Of a stretch of 64,000 nucleotides of DNA, positions 23,832 through 35,900 are shown piece after piece (within the stretch, counting starts at the first letter, position 1; every line of letters starts with the position of its first letter). The notes beneath the pieces are model-generated. The model was not told the origin of the DNA. It saw only the letters and a list, made by a program, of their open reading frames with translations, and searched no databases. Source of the stretch: Byssochlamys sp. IMV 00236 (taxonomy: Eukaryota > Ascomycota > Eurotiomycetes > Eurotiales > Thermoascaceae); contig MSJH02000818.1 of NCBI GenBank assembly GCA_001931875.2, positions 248,001 through 312,000 of the forward strand. The letters run 5' to 3'. The translations under genes were made by a program, and so were the position numbers.

Positions 23832-24387
23832 ATGGTGTCCGCTGTGCGAGGCTATCAAATCAACACGGCCGTCTTCGCTCTCCTGTCGGCCGGCCATACT
23901 GTACGTCCAATAACGAGCACATTCTTATCTATAACACATCAATTAATTGACGATGGAAACAAACAAATAAATAGCACCTAGCTCGAGAATGGACCTCCAA
24001 TGTCCAATTCAAGAACCTTCCTAAAACTATCCAGGCGTATGCTCGAGCTGGATGGTATCAGGGAAGTGTCTTCTTCCTCATCATGTGTAAGTCATCTTAA
24101 CTATCCTCCCCCCCTCCCTTCTTCGTCGTCATCATCATCATCGCCATCAAGGCGTATGACTCTACTAACGGAGTTTGCCTCTCCTAGCGTTGGTCAATTA
24201 CCGCTGGTCCAAAACTAACACGGGCCGTCTGACCGATCCGATTGACAAGGCTATCGCGGCGCTGAATATCCTGCTGCTCTGGGCGAGTGCGGTGTGGTAT
24301 AAGAAGAATGGAATCAAACAGGCAACTGCGGCGGTCGGGGTTAGTGGTTTGCTTCAGGCTTATGCGGCGTTTGTCGCGAGGGAGTAA
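23832..24387 (+). CDS. Small multi-pass membrane protein, unknown
   Basis: Three exons (23832-23900, 23975-24086, 24188-24387) give 126 aa. After a short head (MVSAVRGYQINTAVF) come about four hydrophobic helices: TAVFALLSAGHT, GWYQGSVFFLIMSLVNY, AIAALNILLLWASAVWY and QATAAVGVSGLLQAYAAF. The loop between helices 2 and 3 (RWSKTNTGRLTDPIDK) is polar and basic. The splice junctions keep frame and the intron ends are standard. The architecture resembles small conserved fungal integral membrane proteins of unknown role; I do not recognise a named family. The second intron contains a (TCA/TCG)n stretch. Confidence 0.75.
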
Positions 24388-24821
24388 ATTATCCGGTAGA
24401 TGTTGATGTGATGATGCTTTGGATTTGGCTGGAGCCGGGGGAGATGGAGGAGATGTTGTATCAATGATGTGAAAGGGAAGTTGTATAGGACTCGATCCCA
24501 AGTCCCGGGTTAATATGTATTGACGTATTCGTCTTTCGTTGTGGTTCTTTTTAGGTCTGAAATGGAGTTCAGTGACCTTTTTAATGACAGTGTATTTACA
24601 GCTGAATAAGATAATTGTATTTATGTAATCACATCATGTTCTCTTCAACCATTAATGCAAGATAACAGCAGAAGCGACATTAAGGTATGTTTCATAGTAT
24701 CATTTCCATGCGAGCGCCCTGACGCCATGAACAAGCACTCCCATGCACAAAGTGGTATCCTGCCAGATATCCTAGATACTCCTTGAAGACAAAACGCCGA
24801 GCAGAAACACGATGTCCCAAT
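24388..24821. other. Convergent 3' intergenic
   Basis: About 430 bp between the stop codons of the small membrane protein gene and SPC24. Only 3' UTR-like AT-rich sequence is seen. Confidence 0.5.
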
Positions 24822-25610
24822 TCATCCTTGCATCGTAGACCAGAAGTAATTCGCGTAGAAGAACCGTGAGAATTTTGAGTCGATATTGACGACATGTACG
24901 TCGCCTTTGCGGCTGTTCCGGATGATGGCCTTGTTATAGTTGCCTGCCTCGTCGGCCTCGACATCAATACCAAGCGATCGGTAGATTTTGAGACGGAGTC
25001 TGCAACACAGAATACAGTTAGTGCAAAGTTGCAGAACAATAACACCACGCGCGTAGTGTTGATGGTATAACACGTACAATGTCGCGTCTTCAGCCTCCCT
25101 CTCTCTCCTGGCGGCCTCATCACCCTCGAGTCCCTGAGACTCCAACTCTGCCAATCGATCCTTCAACATCTCCAGTTCACCCTCGAGTCTCTCGCTCTCG
25201 ATCTCCAGCTCGGAAGCGGCTTTCGCGATGCGGAACTTCTTCGTATCTAACTCGACAATCTGCGCGGCATGTTTGGCGGAGTCATGAGCAGCAACTGTTT
25301 CCTCGTGGTGTGCGGCCATCGCATTCAGATTCCGAGAGAGCTTGCGCAGTGCTGATTCGGCTTCACGGATTCGTAGCTCACGCGACTGCTGCATCGTCGA
25401 GAGAGAGTCGGTGATGCGCGTCACGGCAAGCTTATCCGGCTGGATGTTGAAGTTGCCGATCGTGTGGTGAATTAGCTGGGAAGCATATCAGCATCATCAT
25501 TGATAATTCCCTGATGCGAGTCCCCATTTCGGATACCGCTATGGTCTCTCCTTTGACACTGAATCTTGTAGGGCACAACATACCGTCGCGGGATCCTCGT
25601 CGAGCAACAT
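24822..25610 (-). CDS. spc24: Kinetochore protein SPC24 (NDC80 complex)
   Basis: Exons 25584-25610, 25078-25475 and 24822-24999 give 200 aa. The protein starts MLLDEDPAT, continues LIHHTIGNFNIQPDK, has a long heptad-rich coiled coil (about residues 40-140, including EIESERLEGELEMLKDRLAE) and ends in a small globular domain (LKIYRSLGIDVE to FSRFFYANYFWSTMQG) matching the SPC24 RWD-like head. SPC24 pairs with SPC25 and anchors the NDC80 complex to the inner kinetochore, coupling it to spindle microtubules. Length matches the family. Divergent from FIS1 with a 416-bp gap. Confidence 0.92.
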
Positions 25611-26026
25611 TTTGGCGGATTTTTTTAATTGGTTTGCTGAGATATGGTGACCTTGTGACGGGAATCAAATAGTGTTCTCGTTCAGTGGAGAAGAGAGCGC
25701 GGGGTGTAATCGATCAGCCTCGTAGAATCGCAAAGATGCTATTATCTCGATCGCCTCTGGTGTTGACGCCTTAACCGTTGCGGGAGCAACCGCCACAGTT
25801 CTTGGCGTCCGTCACTGGCTGCACCGCCACATGTTGGTCTTTCCGGTTTGCGGTCTCGATAAGTCTGGCAGCTCAAGAAGAGTCTCTGTTGTCTTCCCGC
25901 TGTCATCCGACCACGCGATCATCTGGGAGAATTCCATTGTCAGGCCCTGTTGCTGCTGTCGATCGTCTTGCCGGGACCCTTTTACAGTCTTTGTTCTGCC
26001 GTGTTCCATCGCCATACCTTGTCGCT
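25611..26026. promoter_or_regulatory. Divergent promoter SPC24 / FIS1
   Basis: A 416-bp interval between opposite start codons, carrying both promoters. Both strands show chance open frames here, which were discounted. Confidence 0.5.
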
Positions 26027-26777
<751 letters not shown>

Positions 26778-27903
26778 TGCGATCTGCTTGCCTATTGCCT
26801 ATTGATGGATCTACTGTGCAGCGTGTCGATTCCCTTCTCACCCGTACATAATAATGCTCGTCTCGTTGGCTGCTGTTATGGCATTGAATGGCGTTTCTTA
26901 TTTCCATGAATGTTCCCGTTTGTGACAGCCTGATGTTTGTTGGCATAGTCATGATCTGTCTAAATAGTATCACGAGCCGTCTGCTAAGCCAATGAATGAT
27001 ATGTTTGATTAGTCTTCTTTGCCTTGACACCTCACTTGTTTCTTGGCCTGTGGTATGTTGTCTTCACTCCACCTGAAAACAAGCCACAGCTGGTACCGTG
27101 CGTAGAGTAGTCTATTTGAGGGTGGCCTCAGATGAAGATGAAACGCTCTATTTCCCGGAACATTTGTCTAAAGGATCCAGTAAGAAAGGCCCTTAATGTG
27201 TCAGACTGGCTTGGGAGCAGCCATTCCTCCTAGTAGCCTCGTGCCCGTTGACCGCTTCGGGTTACGGAAGAAGCCCGCTCTGAGGGGTAATTAATACTGC
27301 CAGCACTATTAAGATAGGATGAAAGGTTGTGACAGAGACAAGGCTCTGGCATGCTGGGACGGCAGTAAGCTCCCTGAAACTGAAGTGCATTCCCTCTGTT
27401 TCGGAGAATAACTCATAACTAGTAACTAATAACTAACTTGCTAGTGACAAGGCGAGTGGCCAACAAGCTGTCAGGGCTGCAAACGTCATCCGGGCAAGGC
27501 CGCTAACCACATCATCTCCAGACTGTCTTCCTGCAACATCTCGTCGACAAGCTGGCGAGCAGGTTAGAAGTCCATCAGCTTACTGAGCTATTCTCTTGTC
27601 GTTATTACCTTTGTCGGTGTCGCCTTATCTGCGCTGTCCCCACTGCGCGCTCCATGCGATGCTGACATTAAATCTTTGTCCCGACCATACAATGACTGTT
27701 GTCTGCCTGAGTGTACAGTACACGCAACTTCCCGACCACAACTCCTGATCTGTTACAAAAGAACCTTCCCTCCGTCACTCTTTCGCTAATCACAGCGACT
27801 CATCGATCCGACTATATTATTATCACTCTATCTTCTCTCTTTCAGCCCCCGATCTAGTCACCTTTACGACCCCTCTCTCCGCAAGAGTCTTGAGAAATCA
27901 ACC
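26778..27903. other. Intergenic, no supported gene
   Basis: About 1.1 kb containing the FIS1 3' UTR and the promoter of the RING ligase. A cluster of imperfect AACTAATAAC/AACTAGTAAC units lies at about 27412-27440. The last 120 bp are strongly pyrimidine-rich, as in many fungal leaders. No coding signal. Confidence 0.5.
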
Positions 27904-29690
27904 ATGGCTGACAGAGGGGATCGGATGTTTTGCCATCAATGTGGCGGCGTTTGGCTGAGGAACGAGTTTGGATTACAGTGTCCACACTGCGAGTCGGAAT
28001 TTACAGAAATCGTATGGTATTCCATGTTCCCCGCTACGAGGCAGCTACCGCTTGCGATACTGACGAGAGTCTGTTCTGCTGTGTAGATAGAGACGCCGCC
28101 AGAAAGCCCCGCGGCCGAACGCCCCTCTTTCCCATATGGACGCACACCACCGCCGCGACACGAGGAGCGATCTCAATCGCCATTTAACCCGTTTTCTGAT
28201 CATAACCCATGGAGAGACATGGACGATGCAGAAGAGCATGGGTTTGGAAATGGACCTGGGATGACTCGTCGGTCCTACCGGTCCCCTGATGGACGGTTCA
28301 CGTTTACGAGTACGACATTCTCCTCTGGGGGTGGCTCCCCGCGGCGGCCGCAGAACCCCTATGAAGCAGGACCTCCCTTCGATCCTTTGATGCCCGTCTT
28401 GCGCAGCTTCGACACCATCTTCCGTGGTCTCACCGATACGTATGTGAATCAGAGCCCACGGCCGGGCCAGAGTCCTCCTCAGCCTGCAAGAGACTATCCA
28501 CGACGGGAATCGGAAATCCACGATTTTCCGGATCCTGAAGAGGACTATCCCGGTAGCAGAAATGTATACCCACCTCCTGAAGGATTGTGGCCCCGAGACG
28601 CGGACCACCCGCAACCTATGCAGCATCCGCTTGGAAACATAAATGAGTATGGCCCCATAACCCTGTTTTCATTTCTTCCCCTGAACTCCATATGCATCTG
28701 AGACTGCAGTCTCAGTGCCTCGGTTGTCTCGTGCCTGTGGACCTGTGTCTTCGCGGTTATTGTCTTCAGCTACACTCGTGGCGATGACAGTTGTCGAGTA
28801 GATCGGTTACGGCATGCGTACAACACCGTGGACCCTCCCTGATTTGGATTATATCGCATATCATTATTCGAAGTACAGCTAGCTTACATGGTTGAAACAG
28901 TATTCTCGAGCTCTTCCGCACAGATTTCGGACCCCGCGGCCCTGGCGGTGTTAGCGGTAGAGGCGGTGTCCGCGTGATGACCGGTCCTAATCCTCTTTCG
29001 ATTCTTGCCAACCTCCTCAGTATGGGAGATCGCCACGGAGATGCTGTCTACTCTCAGGAAGAGCTAGACCGTGTAATATCCCAGCTGATTGACCAAAATG
29101 CGAACGGAAATGCGCCACCGCCAGCCGCGGAGAGCGCTATCAAATCCCTACCAAAGAAGCCAGTCGACCGGGACATGCTAGGAAGCGACGGCAAAGCAGA
29201 GTGTTCTATCTGCATGGATAACGTGGAGTTAGGTACAGAAGTTGCCGAGCTCCCATGTAAACATTGGTTCCACTATAATTGCATTGAGGCGTGGCTCAAT
29301 CAACACAACACCTGCCCTCATTGCCGACGTGGAATAAATACCCCAGGACAGTAAGCAGGACCACCTTCCAGCCGTGTCATGCCATCCATGGGGATGATGC
29401 TGATGGCGACTTGAAACCATAGGACGGGCACTGAGGGTTCACGGGATAACCCGGTAGTTGTCAACAGTAGCCCTGAGCCGTCTTCTCCCAGGAGTCGACG
29501 GCAGTCTACAACAAGTTCCTATACCCGCAGAACGCCTCCCCGCCGTCAGTCCTCATCGCATGATCACTCTGGTAACCCGCCCACTCCGGAAAGGAGACGA
29601 TCGGGTCGGAGTGAAGGACACGGCGGAGGTATTGCCTCAGGCATCACCGGCTGGGTACGCAGCCATTTCGGTGGTGGAAGCTCATCATGA
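27904..29690 (+). CDS. RING-H2 E3 ubiquitin ligase, RNF126/RNF115-like
   Basis: Exons 27904-28011, 28087-28646, 28901-29350 and 29423-29690 give 461 aa. The N-terminal zinc ribbon CHQCGGVWLRNEFGLQCPHC (residues 10-29) and a RING-H2 near residue 323 (CSICMDN, PCKHWFHYNCI, CPHCRR) are the domain pair of the RNF126/BCA2 family, cytosolic ligases acting in protein quality control and membrane trafficking. Between them is a Pro/Arg/Gly-rich disordered stretch with GPRGPGGVSGRGG. The last exon adds a Ser/Arg-rich basic tail (RRTPPRRQSSSHDHSG) ending GWVRSHFGGGSS. A stop shortly follows the RING if the last intron (29351-29422) is retained, so two C-termini are conceivable. Start context CAACCATGG is strong. 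Confidence 0.88.
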
Positions 29691-30590
29691 ATGTATGATT
29701 CCATGAAATATCCTAAATTATTTTTCTATGAAAGGGTTCACTTCAGAGATTGCTTTAACATAAGCTATTGATGGACTTTAGCATTTAGGTACCTTTGGCT
29801 ATTTTTTTCATCGAGAAATAGCCCATTTCTCGCTTCCTCTCCCCTAATATTGCTTACCATCACATGCAGGAATGTTTGGATAGATGGGAATATGCACTAT
29901 AAAGGAGATGTATGACTCTTTCTTTCTGCTCCGACCATCATGATTATGGTCCATGACTCTCTTAGTATATGAGGATGAACAGTTCACCTATCCATGATGT
30001 TATCATTTCATTAAGATCCAGGTGGTTTTCTAGTCTGTTTTCTATTCTACTTTGTGGCTAATTATACCCGAATAAATCATCACATGCCTTTCTTTATGAA
30101 TCAAATCGCGTAACACTAGACAGCAAGGAATCATGCGATTCACGGAGAGTAACTTATATCTGGGCCTCACCCACACCCAAATTAAAGACTAGCAGACCGT
30201 TCAAAAGAAGACCTCATTAAACTCACAGAGTATATGCTAGTCAGAAAAAGCAATTTACTCAAGTTTGAAGACCAAACATAGTTAACATCAATGATCTTCA
30301 GCCCTAATAGACTAGTTCGTATTCTAGCGCCGGCGGTGTTTATTTTGACTTCACATTTCATTAACTTACAGAGTCAGTGCATGTATGAATCTAGAAGATG
30401 ATCGTCCTTGTATTTTACGGAATGGGTAAGATTGAGGTAGTAGAGCTGGGACCAAGGGTATAGGAGATAATAACTGCGGGTGAGGGACTATGGTATGTAT
30501 GTATTCTCGCAAAAAAACATCCATTGATATAAGTATCGTCTAGAGTACTTAACTAGTCTTGAGTGTCACTAAATCTGTATTCTCCGACCT
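29691..30590. other. Convergent 3' intergenic
   Basis: About 900 bp of AT-rich sequence between two convergent genes. No frame of note. Confidence 0.5.
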
Positions 30591-32165
30591 CTACAACCTC
30601 GCCTTCTCTTCGCCGCTCACCTCTCCCCTGGCAACTTTCTCACAGAGTTCTTTCAGCACACCAGCCAGCCATTCGAAATCGCTCTTTTCCAAATATATCT
30701 GCGCGCTGAGCCGTGTCCACAGCCAACTTCCATGCTGGAACACGGGCACAAATGTCCCGTATTTATCAACCATGGTTTTCTGCATCCAGTCAATCACGTC
30801 AGGGACGACTGTGGGACTGAGTAGTGTGGTGTGTGAGCTTTTGTTGTTGGAAACGTTGTTGTTGTTGTTGTTATTGCCCACAGCCAGAGGTAGTCGGACC
30901 GTAACCATCGCGCAGCGACGGATCTGGCTGACCTGACCTGGTAGGAGATCTGGTTCTTGCAATACCTCCGTGCCAAGGGCCGCGGCGACGATATCTCCAG
31001 CTTGATTAGCGAGTTCTTCGAGATAACTGTAGATGCGCTCTTCGCCGCCGCAGACTTCCTGGCGGAATTTGATTGCGGTTGGGGTACATAGGTACGGAGA
31101 GTCGTCGGTTGAGGCGACGAATTGGAAGAGGAGTTCGAAGGGACTTTTGGGTGATTCAGGGCTAGGGAGCACGGAGCGGACGGTTGGTAGGGAATCTGGT
31201 CTTGGGATGAAACCCCAGGATGTGGGGAGTGTGGTGCGCAAGAGGTGCTGGTTTCGGACGGGGACGTAGAGAACGGCGCAGCCGCGGGGAGTGTAGAGCC
31301 ATCTGGGAGAGGTATAGTTAGCATAAATCCTTCTTCTTCTTCTTCTTCTTCTTCGTTATCATATGTCTAAGATAAGGGTGGATAGAAATCTTACTTATGG
31401 CAATTACTAACGAAGAAATCCGGATCCAGCTGAGCCAGATTCAACTGGATCTGTCCGATTGCATGGGCACCATCGATGAGACTGAGAATACCTTCCTCTC
31501 TACACGCCTCCACGAGCTTCTCAAACGGGAACCTCACTCCAGGCATACTAACGATGGTATCAAACACCGCCAGACGGACATTCAGCCCTTTCTGCTTAGC
31601 TCCAACCACGACATCACGAAACCTCTTCACGAGCTCATCATGACTGATTGGAAATTCATACTCGACCTTCAGACCCCGAACAGGCGTTGTCTCCGATATA
31701 GAGATGATCGTCTTCTCCATGGCTCCGTAGATAGTTGCGAAGTAAACGATCACATCACCTTCGTTGAAGACCAGGTTGCGGAGCACGGTGTTGACACCTG
31801 TCGAGGCATTCTTGACGAATACACATTCATTCGTCGGCACATTCAGGACCTTGGCTACTGCTACGCGAGCTTCGTCCAGGGCTCTGGGTTGTTCCCAGCG
31901 GATGAAGGCGTCCGGTCGAGCTTCGGCGTCTTGTTGGAATTTCCGAAGTGCCGCACGTACCTGGACGGGGTATGTCCCGAAGGAGCCTGAAAGATGTGAG
32001 TCATACTTTGTACATACTTTCCACGTTCAGGTCCTCTTCAGTGGAGGAATTGGATACCAGGAGATGGGATATTATACCATGGTTAAGGTTCTTGTACTTC
32101 GGATCGAAGAGGAAATGCTTCAACATGGGACGGCCAAAGGGCGTGAGCTGATCGGTTGAAGACAT
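30591..32165 (-). CDS. Class V PLP aminotransferase-fold enzyme (Egt2/LolT-like)
   Basis: Exons 32078-32165, 31395-31986 and 30591-31302 give 463 aa. It opens with LNHGSFGTYPVQV, the signature start of isopenicillin-N-epimerase-like class V enzymes. Further marks are the PLP-ring stacking region (FVKNASTGVN), the DGAHAIGQ aspartate-histidine motif, and the Schiff-base lysine in SNCHKWLYTPRGCAVLYV at about residue 227, encoded across the second splice site. In fungi this group includes the hercynylcysteine sulfoxide lyase Egt2 of ergothioneine synthesis and LolT-type enzymes. The length fits fungal Egt2, but the exact reaction (lyase, desulfurase or epimerase) is inference. An Asn run (VGNNNNNNNVSNN) near residue 355 comes from a GTT/AAC microsatellite. 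Confidence 0.85.
30855..30872. repeat. (GTT)n microsatellite, codes Asn run
   Basis: Six perfect GTT units on the plus strand, read as AAC (Asn) codons of the minus-strand aminotransferase. It is a likely length-variable site within a surface loop. Confidence 0.9.
31331..31354. repeat. (TTC)8 microsatellite in intron
   Basis: Eight TTC units (GAA on the transcribed sense strand) inside the second intron (31303-31394) of the aminotransferase gene. Confidence 0.9.
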
Positions 32166-32903
32166 GATGAATATGAATATCCTGTAGGGATTCCTTCTTT
32201 TCCTTTTGTGAAATTGACTGTAGAAAGCGACGTGGATTCAAATAATGGGAGGTTGTAAGACGTCGAGATGCGTCAGACCAATTGGTGCAGTATGACGAAT
32301 AAATAGCCCCTCTCACATGAGTAGACCCCCTCCCTGTCTAAGCTGATATACCAAAGATGGACGGATATATTTCATGCAGATAATATCGATATCTGTATCT
32401 CCGGACGGTAGATAACTCTCAATGACTGACTGAACTCCATCGAAATGCCTTCGTATCGCAAGTATCGCGGCGGATTCCGGAATGACTCCGCTTCGTCAGA
32501 TCTGATTGGAGGGCCCGAGCACACACGCCCTGCGACTACAAGATCGACTGCAGATCAAAGCAACAAGAATATTTCAAGAGAGAAATAATACATCTAGACC
32601 ATAACTAGCTATAGGATACATTTGGGTTACGTCGTGGACATGTGGGAAGGTTACGCTCGGGATTCACTATCAATCAAGTCATTTGTATTCGTCGCAGTAT
32701 CAAAAACACGATAAGTTATCACAATGCTACTATGCTAAAAGTGGTAGAGCCAACAGGCGTGGTGTTACTGCAACATTGGGCCAGAACGATATCATATGCA
32801 GAGATGGTCTGTCACTCATCGAACAGCTCCTCCATCAGACCATGTACCCATATCAAGCAGTAGAACACCACTATCCAAAGTGAACAGCTTCACCTGCAAT
32901 CCT
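32166..32903. other. Intergenic, no supported gene
   Basis: About 740 bp between two minus-strand genes. It holds the aminotransferase promoter and the 3' UTR of the GYF gene. No coding signal. Confidence 0.5.
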
Positions 32904-35900
32904 TCACCTCTTGCCCTTCTTCTTGGCGGCAACGACCTTGAAAGCAGCATTACCATTATCCTCCTCACGGTGCGCGTTGGAGGAACCCTTCTTCGCAACT
33001 TCACTCCAGCCACCCGAGGAGCCCTTGTCAGCAAAGGCACTAGTGGAAACGGGATCGACAATGCCCTTGTCGGCCAATTTGCGGCGGCGAATGAACTCTT
33101 CCGCGAAGCGGCGTCCATCCAGGGTCTGCGAGTTGGCGTAGATAGAGTCGGAAATAATCTCAGCTTCCGCCGGCAGCAGAAGTAGCTGTTGGACAAAGTC
33201 ATCGACTGGAGCTCATGTTAGTCTTCGCCCATAGCACACGGGAATACAGAGAGAGAGAGCTTACCATTGATGCTGCTGTTAAGTCCCTTGCTAAGAGACA
33301 GATTTGCCCACTTCGCCAGTTCTTCAGTAGCACGGTTTGGGTTCGACGCAGGTGTAGTGCTAACTGTCACGGTACGAGGAGCAGCGGCAGGTCTGGGCTT
33401 AGCAGCGGGTGCAACTGGAACAGTACCGCTGGCCGAACGGGGTCCGAGAGGAGCCGCAGGAGGCGCCTTGGCTTTTCCGCCAGCGCCCACAGTGGTCCAG
33501 GCACCGGTCGAGGGAGGCGGCGTTGCACTAGCAGGCTTGCTGGCAAGATCAGCGTAGCGTTTACCGGTGGAAGAAACAGTAGGAGTAGTTGCGGCGGCTG
33601 CGGCAGCTTGTGCAGCATTAGCCGCTGCCAGACGCTGCTTACGAGCTTCTTCTTCCTTCTGGATCTGAGCAAGAGTCTTCTTGACTGGAGCATTAGCGGG
33701 CGCAGTCTGGGTCTTGCTGGCAGCATTCTTGTTCCACACGGAGCCAGTCGATCCCGGAGTAGCAGGAGATCCTGCACTGGCCCAGTTGGCGGTTGATGGG
33801 AGGCCAGGAGTGTCCGCCTGGGTCTGCTGGCTGAGACGCTCTTGTTCAGCAAGCATCTGAGCACGACGGGCAGCAGCAGCCTGCTCTTCCCGCTGAGCGG
33901 CGCTACGCTCCTCCGCTTCCTGGATCTCCTTCAGCGATGGGCCCTTAGGAGGCTCGATCGGTTCCTTGGCCCATGGCGCAATCGAAGTCGTTGGCGTCTC
34001 AATAGGTGTCTGGTTCTGCGACCTGGAAGTTGCCGCGAGTGACTCCGCGACATTCTGACGGTTACGCTGCGCGGCGGGAGCAGGGAGTGGTGATGCGGAA
34101 GGAGGGGGTGGGAAAGGCTGAGGCATTCCATTGTCCGCCTTAGAGGTCCATGCCGAATCACCGTGAGACTGCTTTTGGTGCTGCTGCTGCTGCTGCTGCT
34201 GCTGTTGTTCTTGCTGCTGCTGCTGTCTCTGGGCGGAGGCAGCCTTCTGCACCTGCTGGGAGAGGGAGAGTGGTTCGCTTGGAGCTTGAACAGACTGCTC
34301 GTCCGCCGCGGCGGCAGAGAAAGATTCCTCAGGAGCATTCTTTTGCTGGTCGGTGCTAGCCTCCTGAGGGGCTACAGAGGGCGGGTGAGTGGGGAGACCA
34401 TCTCCGATCCTCATGCCAAGTTCATCTTCTTGCGAGCGCATAGCATGGAATTGTCGCAGTCGCTCATCACGGGCCTGCTGGTCAAAGATATTCTCAGCCT
34501 GCTGGCGATCGAATTGCTCTTGTTCTTGCTGCAAGCGAGCACGGTCCTGAAGCATCGAGGCAACCTGTTGGGAATGTAGGAAATCATCCGGCTGGCGAGG
34601 GCCAAACGCTGAAGGTGCGTTATTGAATTGGAAGGGACCCGGCCGTCCGACGTTGAGACGCTCGAGGAGGGCAGGAAGATCGTCCCTAGAGTTCATAGGG
34701 TCGCTTCCTAGCAATTGCGGACCCATGCTGGGCACCGGATTCTGTCTAATTGCTGCATCGAAGAAGCCCGGAACAGCCTGGGGCGGTTGAATCGGACCTT
34801 GGAGCGGCGATGGTTGATAGCCTCCAGGAGAAGTAATGCTTCCGTAGCTGGGCTGACTGTGTAGGCTGTGCGCACTCGAATGATGCTGCAGCTGTGGGTG
34901 GATGGTATGAGGTCCAGGCTGAAGATGCATCTGCTTCATCAGCTGCTGTTGCTGTGCCAAATGCTCCTTTTGCCTGGCCATCAAATACTGCTCCTCTTGC
35001 TTCCTCCTCTCCAAGGCGTTCTGCTGCTCAGCGGTCAAAGTAGTACCGAAACTGGGGAAACTGTTTGCGAACGGTGGTTGAGCAGCTCCGGGCTGTGTCG
35101 CTGGTCCCGTACCCCATGGGCTAGGGGTAGGATCAGGACCATGAGGAATTCCAATCTGCGGCACCAGGAATGGCTCACGAGAGTTGCCGATACGTCGAAC
35201 CAGCTGCGCCAATGGTTCGAATTCCGTATCCTCGAGTTTCTTGACCTGCAACTCCGCCGTGAAGAAACCAGCCTTGAACCAGTCGTGCATCTCAAGACCC
35301 GACCACGGACCCTGGATGTTTCCCTGCGGATCCCGATAGATCCACCGCATGCGATCGGGCATTACCATGGTGCGCTGCTGAGCGGTCGGGACAGAGCCAA
35401 GCCCAGAGGCTGAACCGGGCTGACCGATGTTTTGACCTGATTGAGATCCATCATGGGAAGACGCCATGCCAGGCGTAGATCCCGCAGGGGCCTGAGAAGT
35501 GGTGGCGGGTGTACTTTGCTTCTCTGCAGATAAAGGATCTTCTCCACGTATCAGCCGGCTTCCAATGTCAAGACCATCCAGCCCAGAGTAATTTCCTCGT
35601 AAAGACTGGTCCTCATTCCGCGTCTGGGAGCTAGCCTTCCCAGGGCTGCCTCCTATGACACTTCGAGTGGTAGCCTCACCTGTTTGCCTATTCAGACCCT
35701 CCAATCCTGCCGAATCCTGTCTAGACAGATCGCCCTGCATCTGCTCCTGCATTGCAGGAGGAAACAAGGAACCCAATTTACTAGCTCTGCCAATACTACC
35801 TGAAGTGCCGAGTGCTCCATGAGAACCAAAAAAGCCTCCTCCGCCCAGAGTAGACAGACTAGGAGACTGAAGATCAGCCATAGAGCCAAAGATCGGGTCG

